Below are positions 7,438 to 16,033 of a DNA stretch of 41,441 nucleotides, one piece after another (position 1 is the stretch's first letter; the number at the start of each line of letters is the position of its first letter). The stretch is from positions 1 to 41,441 of IMG/VR virus record IMGVR_UViG_3300036832_000646. One strand, written 5' to 3'. The notes beneath the pieces are model-generated. The model saw nothing but the letters and a program-made list of their open reading frames with translations. It searched no databases and was not told where the DNA came from. A program made the translations under genes and the position numbers. The DNA comes from a virus.

Positions 7438-8919
7438 ATGCCGCGCATCGGCCTCACCGGCGGTGCTTATGTCGCGCGTAGCCTGATAGCCTCGGCGCAG
7501 CGTCAGGTGAACCTATACACCGAGCCGATGTCGGAAAAGCAGGAGGAGCCGTCCGCGTCCGCACTCTACCCGACCGCAGGGCTGCGCCTGCTGCTCACCC
7601 TGCCCCAAGGCCCGATCCGCGGCGCCCGCCAATGCACCAACGGCAGCGTCTACGTGGCGGCCGGCTCCGGCGTCTACTACATCGCTCCAGACGCCTCATA
7701 CACCCACCTCGGCGACATCACCGCCGGCAAGCGCACCCCCGTCAGCTTCAGCGACAATGGCAACACCGCCGTGCTGGTCGACGGCACCCCGAACGGCTGG
7801 CAGATCGACCTCGCATCCAACACCTTCGGCACCCTCGGCAGCGCCACCGATGACCCAGACGGCATGTTCAGCGGTGCTGATCGGGTGGACTATCTCGACA
7901 CGTTCTTCATCTTCAACAAACCCGGCACGCCGCAGTTCTACATCTCCGGCTCGCTGGCGGTGACGTTCGACAGCCTGGATTTCGCCAACAAGGAGAGTTA
8001 CAGCGACCTGCTGGTGGCGCCCATCGTGTCGCGCCGCGAACTCTGGCTGATCGGCTCACAGACCACCGAAATCTGGTACGATACCGGGGGCACGTTCAGC
8101 ACCACCGACTCGATCGGCGTGGCGAGTTCCTTCCAATTTACCCAGATCCCGGGGGCCTTCATCGACCGCGGCGCGGTGGCGAAATACTCGCCCGCCGAGA
8201 GCGACGACGTGGTGTACTGGTTCACCGCTGACCGCTCCGGCGTCGGCACCGTGCTGGCAGGTAGTGGCTACAAGGCACAGCGCATCAGCACCTTTGCCAT
8301 GGAGGCCGAGTTCGCCACCTATCCGCGGCTCGATGACGCGATCGGCTTCTGCACCCTGATCGGCGGCCACAGGTTTTATACGCTGACGTTCCCCGTTGCC
8401 GACAAGACCTGGGTCTACGACATTACCACCTCGCTGTGGCACGAGAGCGTGTGGCTCGATACCAACGGCTGGGAGCACCGGCACAGGGCGAACTGCGCGT
8501 TTACCGCCTATGGCATGGTGTGCTGCGGCGACTGGGAGAACGGCAACATCTACGCCTACGACCTCTCGGTGTTCACCGACAACGGCCAGCCGATCAAGCG
8601 TCTCCGCCATTTTCCCCACACGCTGAAGGACGGCAAGCGCGTGTTCTACCGACAGGTGCTGCTTGACGTGGAGACCGGCACCGGCGGCAACCAACAGCCG
8701 GAAGATCCGCAGGTGTTCCTGGCTTGGTCGGATGATCGGGGGCACCTGTTTGGCTCGCCGGTGGGGCAGACCATCGGGGCATCCGGGGAATATCTCACGT
8801 CTGTCCAGTTTCAGCGGCTCGGCATGGGCAGGGATCGCGTGTTTCAAGTGCAATGGAGCACGCCCTACAAGACCGCGCTACAGGGCGCCTGGGTCGATGT
8901 CGCAGTGGCGCAGAGTTAG
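7438..8919 (+). CDS. Packaged-DNA stabilisation protein, P22 gp10-like
   Basis: 493 residues, start immediately after the previous stop. P22 gp10 hexamers plug the neck and keep packaged DNA inside. Supporting features: N-terminal GGAYVARSLIASAQRQVNLYTEPM, then repeated beta-propeller-like blades with aromatic and Gly turns (VYVAAGSGVYYI, RRELWLIGSQTTEIWYDTGG, DDVVYWFTADRSGVGTVL) and a C-terminal beta domain. The order gp4-gp10 after coat is as in P22-type heads. Confidence 0.82.
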   Translation: MPRIGLTGGAYVARSLIASAQRQVNLYTEPMSEKQEEPSASALYPTAGLRLLLTLPQGPIRGARQCTNGSVYVAAGSGVYYIAPDASYTHLGDITAGKRTPVSFSDNGNTAVLVDGTPNGWQIDLASNTFGTLGSATDDPDGMFSGADRVDYLDTFFIFNKPGTPQFYISGSLAVTFDSLDFANKESYSDLLVAPIVSRRELWLIGSQTTEIWYDTGGTFSTTDSIGVASSFQFTQIPGAFIDRGAVAKYSPAESDDVVYWFTADRSGVGTVLAGSGYKAQRISTFAMEAEFATYPRLDDAIGFCTLIGGHRFYTLTFPVADKTWVYDITTSLWHESVWLDTNGWEHRHRANCAFTAYGMVCCGDWENGNIYAYDLSVFTDNGQPIKRLRHFPHTLKDGKRVFYRQVLLDVETGTGGNQQPEDPQVFLAWSDDRGHLFGSPVGQTIGASGEYLTSVQFQRLGMGRDRVFQVQWSTPYKTALQGAWVDVAVAQS

Positions 8920-8927
8920 GGAACAGC

Positions 8928-10022
8928 ATGGCCCTCGTTGCCTGTGACGGGTTCGACCACTACGCCACCAACGGCGGCCTTACGCCTGCTCCGACGGATA
9001 TCCTTGCGCGCCGTGGCGGCGGCATTCAGTGGAACTCACAAGCCGCCGTTGGATACGTCACGCCAGGGCGCAACAGTTTCGGTGGCGCGATCGAGCTTGC
9101 GCAGGACGGCTATCTACGCGGCACGCTCACCGCGCCAATTAGTGCCGGTTTCGTCGGTTTCGCCGCCCTGACGCGGTTAGTAACCAACGACAATCACCCG
9201 TATTTCCAACTGGTCGATCTGCACGCCGGCAATGTGGTACAGATCAGTGTGCAGTTCAACGTTACCACGAACTCTATCCAGGTTTATCGCGGCGACCTGT
9301 CCAGCTTGTCCACCGCCACCTTGCTCGGCGCCACGCTTAACAACGTGTTCAGCAACGGCACTTGGAATTACATCGAGATTTCCGCGACCATCCATCCTAC
9401 GGCCGGCGCGGTAACCGTGCGCCTCAACGGCACGAACGTGTTGGTGCTGACCGGGCAGAACACCCAGAATAGCGCCAACGCCGTGTTTGACGGCGTGTGG
9501 TTCCAGGGCGCACCGAGGGTCACCAGTACCTACTGGCAGATCGATGATTTCTATGTCGCCGACACCACGGCTGGATCGGGCCTGGTGCCATTCAACGCCT
9601 TCATCGGCGACGCGCGGGTGTGGACGCTGTGGACGACCGGAGACGCCACGACCCAGCAATGGACGCCGCTCACCGGGACGAACTGGCAGCAGGTGGTCGA
9701 GACCAACAACGACGGGGATGCGTCGTATAATTCAACCCTGACCATCGGTGCCCGCGATAACTTCCATTTCCAGACGCTTCCCGCCTCGGTGCAGGTACTC
9801 GCGGTGCAGGTGACCGGCTCCTATCGCCGCGACGCAGCTGGGCCGCGCACGGTCAACCAGCATCTCACCTCGGGCGGCACCGACGTGACGGGCACCAACT
9901 ATGTGCTGCCCAACACCTACGTGTATTGCTGTGATTTCTGGACTGTCGATCCGCACACCGGCGCGGGATGGACAGTGGCGGCGGCCAACGCGGTCTCGGC
10001 CGGCTACGGGTTGGTGGCGTGA
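8928..10022 (+). CDS. Tail appendage protein with LamG-like N domain (paralogue of 14237-15715)
   Basis: 364 residues from ATG 8928 behind AGGGAAC. The first 220 residues look like a concanavalin/LamG-type jelly roll (GFDHYATNGG, GTWNYIEISATIHPTAGAVTVRLNG, WQIDDFYVAD). A C-terminal beta domain (DNFHFQTLPASVQVLAVQVT, DPHTGAGWTVAAAN) follows. The protein at 14237 begins with the same GFD.YAT motif and ends with a matching domain (DPATGAAWT), so the two are paralogues. A role in receptor or glycan binding is inferred from the fold and the position after the neck genes. Confidence 0.6.
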   Translation: MALVACDGFDHYATNGGLTPAPTDILARRGGGIQWNSQAAVGYVTPGRNSFGGAIELAQDGYLRGTLTAPISAGFVGFAALTRLVTNDNHPYFQLVDLHAGNVVQISVQFNVTTNSIQVYRGDLSSLSTATLLGATLNNVFSNGTWNYIEISATIHPTAGAVTVRLNGTNVLVLTGQNTQNSANAVFDGVWFQGAPRVTSTYWQIDDFYVADTTAGSGLVPFNAFIGDARVWTLWTTGDATTQQWTPLTGTNWQQVVETNNDGDASYNSTLTIGARDNFHFQTLPASVQVLAVQVTGSYRRDAAGPRTVNQHLTSGGTDVTGTNYVLPNTYVYCCDFWTVDPHTGAGWTVAAANAVSAGYGLVA

Positions 10023-10504
10023 CCGACTACCGCCTCACCCAGATCGCTATCGAGGAATGGGCCAGAGCTACACCCGATGAGCGGCTGACCCAGGCTGCGA
10101 TCGAAGAGTGGGCCACGGTAGCCTCCGGTCCCACGCCGATGCTCATCACTCAGGCGGCGCTCGAGCAATGGGCCTCGGTCTCGGTCGTCATCTCGAGCGT
10201 TAACACCTTCGCCACCCAGCAGGTGCTCGAGACGCTGAGCATCACCGGCGCAGCCTATGTGTTCGCCTCGCAGATCGTGCTCGACGGCCTCGTGCAGAAC
10301 ATCGGGCCGGTGCAGGTGCGCGCCACGCAACAGATGCTCACGCCGTTGGTGCGCCAGGCGCTGTCGCCGGCCAGGGCCACGCAGATCATGCTCGAGGTCA
10401 TCACCCGCACCGCCGCGCCGGTCCCGCCCGGCACGCCGCGCCTGTGGCTGCTCCGGCCGCCCAAGCTGCACTTTATCGGACCCGTAGGAACGACCTTCCC
10501 ATGA
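10019..10504 (+). CDS. Short-repeat protein (TQ-A-(I/L)E-W repeats)
   Basis: 161 residues from GTG 10019, overlapping the previous stop (GTGA). Three near-identical units open the protein: LTQIAIEEWA, LTQAAIEEWA and ITQAALEQWA. Four looser ones follow (FATQQVLETL, FASQIVLDGL, RATQQMLTPL, RATQIMLEVI), spaced roughly 20-25 residues apart. The end is Pro-rich. The repeats suggest stacked helices or beta-turns along a fibre. No family recognised; position among appendage genes suggests a virion linker or tail-tip protein. Confidence 0.6.
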   Translation: MTDYRLTQIAIEEWARATPDERLTQAAIEEWATVASGPTPMLITQAALEQWASVSVVISSVNTFATQQVLETLSITGAAYVFASQIVLDGLVQNIGPVQVRATQQMLTPLVRQALSPARATQIMLEVITRTAAPVPPGTPRLWLLRPPKLHFIGPVGTTFP

Positions 10505-11289
10505 GCGGTGCCGCCGCCGAGCCGACCCTGCTTCCGTCGCCCGAACTCCAGTTCGTGGACCCGAACGGCGTGCCCTACGCCGGCGGCTCGTTCTTCCTCT
10601 ATGTGCCGGGCACCACCACGCCGAAGAACAGCTGGATGGACTGGGGCGGAACGGTGCTCAACGCCAACCCGATCGTGTTGGATTCTGCCGGGCGCTGCAT
10701 CGTGTGGGGTGATGGCGACTACCGCTGCATTCTCGAGGATGCCGATGGAAACCTGATCTTCGACCAGAACAGCACCACGTTAGTGTCGGCAGCGATGGTG
10801 CCGGTGGTCAGCGCACCCACCTTGGCCGCAGCGCGCGACGCGATGGGCGTCACCGCCGCGATCCAGGTCGAGACCGACCGCGCCATTGCCATGGAGCAGT
10901 ATCTGCTGTCGCTGATCAACAGCCCCTCATCGGCGCTTGCTGCCGAGATTGCCCGCGCTGAAGCGGCTGAGGCAGCATTACAGGCCGCGATCGATGCTGA
11001 AACCGCCCGCGCCGAGGCAGCCGAAGCCGCGCTCGGCGCCGATCTCCCCAACATGCGGGTCGGTTATGCCGAAACCGATTCCAGCGGCTATGTCACGGTG
11101 ACCTATTCCACGCCGTTTGCGACCAACACGACGGCCATCGCGTGTCAGGGCATCGGCGACAACCTCGATTGCTGGTTTAACGTGTTTTCCGTCTCCGCCA
11201 GCGGCTTTCAGTGCAGCAGTGCCACGCCGCGGCAATACACCTGGATTCGCGGCCCGGCTTTCTTTTACTACATGGCGACTGGCTACTGA
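10501..11289 (+). CDS. Tail fibre protein, copy A
   Basis: 262 residues, ATGA overlap with the preceding gene. An N-terminal domain (ELQFVDPNGVPYAGGSFFLY, VPGTTTPKNSW, GRCIVWGDGDYR) is shared with the next gene. A coiled coil made of AEIARAEAAEA-type heptads spans about residues 145-185, and a short beta C-terminal domain follows. This is the build of a trimeric fibre: base-binding domain, coiled-coil shaft, tip. The tip differs from copy B, as expected if it sets specificity. Confidence 0.68.
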   Translation: MSGAAAEPTLLPSPELQFVDPNGVPYAGGSFFLYVPGTTTPKNSWMDWGGTVLNANPIVLDSAGRCIVWGDGDYRCILEDADGNLIFDQNSTTLVSAAMVPVVSAPTLAAARDAMGVTAAIQVETDRAIAMEQYLLSLINSPSSALAAEIARAEAAEAALQAAIDAETARAEAAEAALGADLPNMRVGYAETDSSGYVTVTYSTPFATNTTAIACQGIGDNLDCWFNVFSVSASGFQCSSATPRQYTWIRGPAFFYYMATGY

Positions 11290-12146
11290 TGGCCGTCCTC
11301 ATCCCATCGGCAGAGCTTCAGTTCTGCGACGCGAACGGTAAACCCTACGCCGGCGGCACGCTCGAGATGTGGGTGCCTGGAACCACGACCCCCAAGGATT
11401 CGTGGCAGGACCAGGCCGGGACGGTGCTCAACACCAACCCGATCATCCTCGATGCGGCTGGCCGCTGCATCATCTGGGGTGATGGTGACTATCGCACCGT
11501 GCTGTCGGACGCCAATGGCAACCTGATCTGGGATCAGACCGCCACCGCCTCGATCTCGGCGGCAATGGCTCCGGTGGTGGATGCACCGACCATCGCCGAA
11601 GCAGTGCGCTTGCTCGGCATTCAAGACCTGATCGATGCCGAGGCGAACGCGCGCATCGCAGCGGATAACGCGCTCCAGTCGCAGATCAACGCCAAGGCCA
11701 ATCAGTCCGACCTCAATGCGGAAATAGCGCGGGCCGAGGCTGCTGAGGCGAGCCTGCGCAATGATCTCAACGCTGAGATCGCCCGGGCCGAGGCAGCCGA
11801 GGCGAACCTGCAGGCGCAGATCAGCGGCATTGGCGGCCCGACCGGCAACGTGCGCGACGGCACCGCGACCACCGACGCCAACGGCCGGTTCAACGCCACC
11901 TGGACAACCCCGTTCCTGACGCGGCCCACGGGGATGCAGGCGTGGTTCTACGGCACCTCGCTGCCGGTGTGGCCCGATCCGCGCACCGACAACCTCTACA
12001 CGCTGTATTTTCTCGACAACGCCGGCGCACCGATTTCCGCCAACACCACCGGCGTCTATGGCGCGCAGTGCCAAACCGTGGATAGTAGCGGCATCACCCA
12101 CATCGTCCCCTCGACCACGATCAGTTGGGAAGTGACGGGGATCTGA
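11289..12146 (+). CDS. Tail fibre protein, copy B
   Basis: 285 residues, ATG overlapping the stop of copy A. The first 110 residues repeat copy A's base domain (ELQFCDANGKPYAGGTLEMW, GTTTPKDSW, GRCIIWGDGDYR). Then comes a longer coiled coil with two AEIARAEAAEA units and a different C-terminal domain (TWTTPFLTRPTGMQAWFYG). A tandem duplication with divergence of the tip is the simplest reading. The two may assemble separately or as mixed fibres. Confidence 0.68.
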   Translation: MAVLIPSAELQFCDANGKPYAGGTLEMWVPGTTTPKDSWQDQAGTVLNTNPIILDAAGRCIIWGDGDYRTVLSDANGNLIWDQTATASISAAMAPVVDAPTIAEAVRLLGIQDLIDAEANARIAADNALQSQINAKANQSDLNAEIARAEAAEASLRNDLNAEIARAEAAEANLQAQISGIGGPTGNVRDGTATTDANGRFNATWTTPFLTRPTGMQAWFYGTSLPVWPDPRTDNLYTLYFLDNAGAPISANTTGVYGAQCQTVDSSGITHIVPSTTISWEVTGI

Positions 12147-12745
12147 TGCCGATCGACCCGTTCAATGCCGCAATTCCGCAAGCGGCCTTCATCGATCCCG
12201 GCACCAATGACATCGCGTTCGTCTGGCGGCAGTTCCTGGTCGCGCTGTGGAACCGCACCGGGCGCGGCCCAGGCACCGACAGTAGCAACCCAACGCTGAC
12301 CGCGGCACTCGCCGCAGAGACCCAGCAGCGCCAGACCGCCGATACCTCGCTCGGTAACGCCATCGCCGCTGAGCGGTCGCGGGCGGAAACAGCCGAGAGC
12401 GCGCTCGCAGGCTCGATCGGCAACGAGATCGAGACGCGCGCCTTCGGCGACATGAGTCTGCAGAACCAGATCAACGACATGGCCACCGACGGCGCGTTGC
12501 AGGCTGAGATCGCGGCGCGGAAGGCGGCTGATCTTCTGTTGGTGCCGATCGACCAACTGTGCAGCCTGTGGGCGGCGTGCGATCTGAGCTTCCTGCCGAC
12601 CACCGATCCCGGTCATGGGATGCCGTGGCTGAACAACACCGTGCTGACGGTGGGCGGGACGGCAGGCACTAGGCTCGGCCTCGAGGACGCTACCGGCGGT
12701 TGGAGCCTCGAGGCGGTCAGCACCGATCACTGGCTCTACGGGTAG
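12146..12745 (+). CDS. Fibre-associated coiled-coil protein
   Basis: 199 residues, ATG overlapping the previous stop. N-terminus: FNAAIPQAAFIDPGTNDIAF and VWRQFLVALWNRTGRG, a motif seen in phage tail proteins. A central coiled coil (AAETQQRQTADTSLGNAIAAERSRAETAESAL) is followed by a compact C-terminal part. It ends at TAG 12743-12745, in the same frame as the following fibre gene, so readthrough would fuse the two. Confidence 0.6.
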   Translation: MPIDPFNAAIPQAAFIDPGTNDIAFVWRQFLVALWNRTGRGPGTDSSNPTLTAALAAETQQRQTADTSLGNAIAAERSRAETAESALAGSIGNEIETRAFGDMSLQNQINDMATDGALQAEIAARKAADLLLVPIDQLCSLWAACDLSFLPTTDPGHGMPWLNNTVLTVGGTAGTRLGLEDATGGWSLEAVSTDHWLYG

Positions 12746-12754
12746 GAGGCGGGC

Positions 12755-14203
12755 ATAGCCGACACCAAGATCTCTGCCGCCGCAGATATCACCACCCTGG
12801 TCAGCACCGACATGGTGCCGGTGGCGCGTTCCGGCTCGAGCACCGCCTACCACGCTACGATGGCCGAGGTGGCCAGCTTCACTCAGGTGCTGCCGTCTTC
12901 GACCACGCCGCTGATGGATGGCACCGCCGCGGCCGGCACCGCTACCGCATTTTCCCGCGGTGATCACATCCATCCGTCCGACACCGCCAAGCTGAGCCTC
13001 ACCGGCGGCACCCTCACCGGCGTGCTCAACCTGCACAGCTCGTCTCCCGTGGCCGCCCTGGAGGCCGCCAGCAAGGGCTATGTGGACAGCATGGCGGGCA
13101 GCGGAGGCCCCCCTAGCGGCGCTGCAGGCGGGTCGTTGGCCGGCAGCTATCCCAACCCCACCCTGGCCGCGACAGCGGTCACAGCGGGCTCCTACACCAA
13201 CAGCAACATCACTGTGGCGGCCGATGGGCGGATCACCGCCGCTACCAACGGCACCGCCGTTGCCCCGGCGTTCAACGATGTCGGCCGCAACCTGCTGCAC
13301 AACGGGCTGTTCAACATCGCACAGCGCGGCGCGGGGCCGTGGACGGCAACGAGTTATACTGTGGACCGCTGGCAAGGCGGCATTACGCTCGATACTGCAT
13401 CGTTCAGTCAGCAAGCTATCACCGACGCCCAGCGAACGCAGATTGTCGATGAGGCCGCTATCTATGCGCTGGCTAATACATTCACCGGCAACGCAGGCTT
13501 ATCCGCACAGACATTTGTGGCGCATAAGATCGAAGGCGTTTGGCGACTGGCTGGCAAGACTGTCACGCTTAGCTTCTGGGCTAGCTCGTCGGCAGGACAG
13601 AAGATCGGTATTAACATCGCGCAGCAGTTTGGCACCGGCGGGTCGCCATCGGGCGGCATTTATATTCTTGCTACCGGACTGTCGGTCACGACGGTAGCCA
13701 ACACTTACACCCGGTTTATCGTTGGTCCGATAGCTATACCAAGCGCAAACGGAAAGACGCTCGGCACCAATGGTGACGATCATACGGATCTGATGCTTTG
13801 GTATACCTGCGGTGCCACCAATAATGTCACTGCCGGCAATATCGGCGTGCAGTCTGGCACCATCAACCTCTGGGGCATCCAACTCGAAGTCGGTAGCGTC
13901 GTGACCCCGCTGGAGAAGCCCGACCCGCAGCAGGACTTGGCGAAGTGCCAGCGGTTCTATCAAGCGGGTCATCTCGACTTCAACGCATGGGCGGGAGCCT
14001 CGATGATATTGTCGCAGTCAAACCTATTGCCAGTGCAGATGCGGGCCACGCCGACCATCGTCTATTCCGGGACGAGCTACGGCAATGGCAGCGGGGTGAC
14101 AGCCTACGCTGTCGATGCGCGGTTTCTAAAGACCGGCTTCACCACCACGGCCGCGGGCGCGTCGTATGTAGCAACGGATTACACCGCCAGTGCGGACCTC
14201 TGA
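12755..14203 (+). CDS. Tail fibre protein with apparent AUA start
   Basis: 482 residues if started at ATA 12755, giving xADTKISAAADITTLVSTDM, a common opening of phage fibre proteins (normally MADTKIS). AGGAGG lies five bases before this ATA, while the next ATG (12812) has no good ribosome site and would cut the conserved start. Later come SRGDHIHPSDTAKLSLTGGTL (a repeat found in many fibres), a collagen-like GGPPSGAAGG stretch and a C-terminal beta domain (NLLHNGLFNIAQRG, VDRWQGG, LSFWASSSAG) typical of carbohydrate-binding tips. AUA may be a real rare start or a changed or miscalled ATG. Confidence 0.65.
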   Translation: MADTKISAAADITTLVSTDMVPVARSGSSTAYHATMAEVASFTQVLPSSTTPLMDGTAAAGTATAFSRGDHIHPSDTAKLSLTGGTLTGVLNLHSSSPVAALEAASKGYVDSMAGSGGPPSGAAGGSLAGSYPNPTLAATAVTAGSYTNSNITVAADGRITAATNGTAVAPAFNDVGRNLLHNGLFNIAQRGAGPWTATSYTVDRWQGGITLDTASFSQQAITDAQRTQIVDEAAIYALANTFTGNAGLSAQTFVAHKIEGVWRLAGKTVTLSFWASSSAGQKIGINIAQQFGTGGSPSGGIYILATGLSVTTVANTYTRFIVGPIAIPSANGKTLGTNGDDHTDLMLWYTCGATNNVTAGNIGVQSGTINLWGIQLEVGSVVTPLEKPDPQQDLAKCQRFYQAGHLDFNAWAGASMILSQSNLLPVQMRATPTIVYSGTSYGNGSGVTAYAVDARFLKTGFTTTAAGASYVATDYTASADL

Positions 14204-14204
14204 C

Positions 14205-14237
14205 ATGGCAAGCGAATACCGGCACGCGAGGGTCTGA
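14205..14237 (+). pseudogene. Ten-codon remnant of the gene at 15722
   Basis: ATG 14205 gives MASEYRHARV then TGA. The DNA resembles the start of the gene at 15722 (MASEYQHIRD), sharing ATGGC.AGCGAATACC and CAC, and both run into a GATGG. It therefore looks like the first codons of that gene left behind when the fibre gene at 14237 was placed or duplicated here. Its TGA (14235-14237) overlaps the ATG of the fibre gene. Confidence 0.5.
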
Positions 14238-15715
14238 TGGCGTACATTTTCGGTGATGGGTTCGACCTCTACGCCACGATGGCCGATCCACTTGCTGGAT
14301 ACTGGGATAGTGGCCTTGGTGTCGGCGGGGCCAACTCATTGGTCGCGGGACGCTTTGCCGGTGGGCAAGCCATCAGCATGCAAAGCGGTCCGACTACCTG
14401 TCTGGTCAAGAGCAGCGGCGCGAACGACGCCATCCACCATATTGTTGTCGCGTTCCGCCAGACAGTAGCCCTGAGCGGCACCACGCTCGGCGTGTATTTT
14501 CAGCTCAGCGACGGCGCGACCAACCAGTGCTGCATCGTGTTCCGCAGCGACGGCGCGGTCCTGCTGACCTCGGCCACACCGGCGGGCACGGCCCTGGCGA
14601 CCTATACCGGCGCGGTGACTGCGGCGAACACCTGGACCGCGTTCGAGTTTGAGGTTGTCATCAACAATACCACCGGCGCTTTTCGGGCACGCAAGAACGG
14701 CAATACCAGCAACGACTTCGACAGCGGCGCCGTGTTGAACACACGGCCAGGTGCCAACAGCTATGCCAACAAACTGACGGTGGCAATGAACGCGACCGTC
14801 AACGCACAGCAGTTCGACGATGTGCTCTGGCGCAGCGATGCGTCGTCGGTGGCGTGGGTCGGCGACGTGCGGGCCTATGTGCGGATGCCGGCCTCCGATG
14901 CCAGCGCGCAGTTCACCCGCAATCCGGCGACACAAACCCCGTTTGCGCAGAGCACGACCAGCGCGATCAGCAACACCGTGGCACGCTTTACGCCATTCAC
15001 CGCTTCGTATGACGGAGCCATCGGCACGCTCACCGTGTCGCTCAATGCCGGTTATACCGGCAACATGAAGTGTTCCATCTTCGCGGTATCTGGCGCCAAT
15101 CCTGGGGCTGTTCTGGGAAGCGCCACGCCGATCAGCAATCCCGCCACCGGGAACAATACTCTTACATTCCCCACGCCGGTTCCGGTGGCCAGGGGTGCGG
15201 CCTACCATGTGGGGGTCATGGCTGATACGTCGTCGGGGACCTGGAATACCGGCAATCTCAACTCAGGGACGCAGCAGACCGGCACCACCTATGCCGCGTT
15301 TCCTACCGCAAGCCCCTCGGTCACTCTGGCCAATGCGATCGTCTGCACCATAACGGTAACAATTTCCAACAACGCAGCCCTGGTGAACGAGACGATAGAG
15401 GACGGCGCCGCCAGTTATGTCTACGACAGCAACCCCGGCGATGCTGATTTCTACAACATAGCGGCGATCTCAGGCACGCCGGTCAACGTGGTCGCGGTGA
15501 CCACGCGCGGGTTCGTGCAAAAAAGTGACGCCGGCACCCGCAATGGCGCTGTGCAGCTCAAGAGCGGCGGCACCACGGTGGCCAGCCCATCCACGGTACT
15601 CTCGACCTCGTTCGGCTGGCTGTGGCGCACCGACCAAACCGACCCGGCAACCGGCGCCGCCTGGACGCCGCTTGCGGTCAACAGCGTAACGATCGGGCCG
15701 ACTGTGACGGCGTGA
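14237..15715 (+). CDS. Tail appendage protein, paralogue of 8928 gene with inserted domain
   Basis: 492 residues. It begins FGDGFDLYATMADPLAGYW and has a jelly-roll N domain with FDDVLWRSD and WVGDVRAYVRM, matching the layout of the 8928 product. Its C-terminal domain also matches (YNIAAISGTPVNVVAVTTRG, DPATGAAWT). Between them, at roughly residues 230-385, lies an extra beta-rich domain (TLTVSLNAGYTGNMKCSIFAVSG, VARGAAYHVGVMA) absent from the shorter copy. Likely a receptor-binding appendage that gained a domain. Confidence 0.6.
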   Translation: MAYIFGDGFDLYATMADPLAGYWDSGLGVGGANSLVAGRFAGGQAISMQSGPTTCLVKSSGANDAIHHIVVAFRQTVALSGTTLGVYFQLSDGATNQCCIVFRSDGAVLLTSATPAGTALATYTGAVTAANTWTAFEFEVVINNTTGAFRARKNGNTSNDFDSGAVLNTRPGANSYANKLTVAMNATVNAQQFDDVLWRSDASSVAWVGDVRAYVRMPASDASAQFTRNPATQTPFAQSTTSAISNTVARFTPFTASYDGAIGTLTVSLNAGYTGNMKCSIFAVSGANPGAVLGSATPISNPATGNNTLTFPTPVPVARGAAYHVGVMADTSSGTWNTGNLNSGTQQTGTTYAAFPTASPSVTLANAIVCTITVTISNNAALVNETIEDGAASYVYDSNPGDADFYNIAAISGTPVNVVAVTTRGFVQKSDAGTRNGAVQLKSGGTTVASPSTVLSTSFGWLWRTDQTDPATGAAWTPLAVNSVTIGPTVTA

Positions 15716-15721
15716 GGTAAC

Positions 15722-16030
15722 ATGGCCAGCGAATACCAACACATCCGCGACTATGATGGCGTGCTCAGATACGTGGATAACGCCACGGTGCCCCCTGATC
15801 CTGCTAATCGGGATTGGCAGCAGTGGCTCGCTTACACTGAGGCCGGCGGCACCACCGATCCGGCACCGTTGCCGCCTGAGCCGCCGCCGCCTGAGCCGGT
15901 GGCGTTGCCGCCGGTCATGCCAACCGAACCCAACGACGCCGCGCCCAAAGCCTACGTGGACGTGGAGGTGGCCAAGCTTGCAGCCGGCGTGCTGCCACGC
16001 ATCGAGGCGCTGGAGAGCAAACTGGCGTAA
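15722..16030 (+). CDS. Tail fibre accessory protein
   Basis: 102 residues. N-terminus MASEYQHIRDYDGVLRYVDN then PPDPANRDWQQWLAYTEAGG, a motif frequent in small phage proteins next to fibre genes (tail fibre assembly or base components). A Pro-rich linker (PPEPPPPEP) and a C-terminal helix (YVDVEVAKLAAGVLPRIEALESKL) follow, which could pair with fibre coiled coils. A ten-codon fragment of the same start exists at 14205. Confidence 0.6.
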   Translation: MASEYQHIRDYDGVLRYVDNATVPPDPANRDWQQWLAYTEAGGTTDPAPLPPEPPPPEPVALPPVMPTEPNDAAPKAYVDVEVAKLAAGVLPRIEALESKLA

Positions 16031-16033
16031 TGC

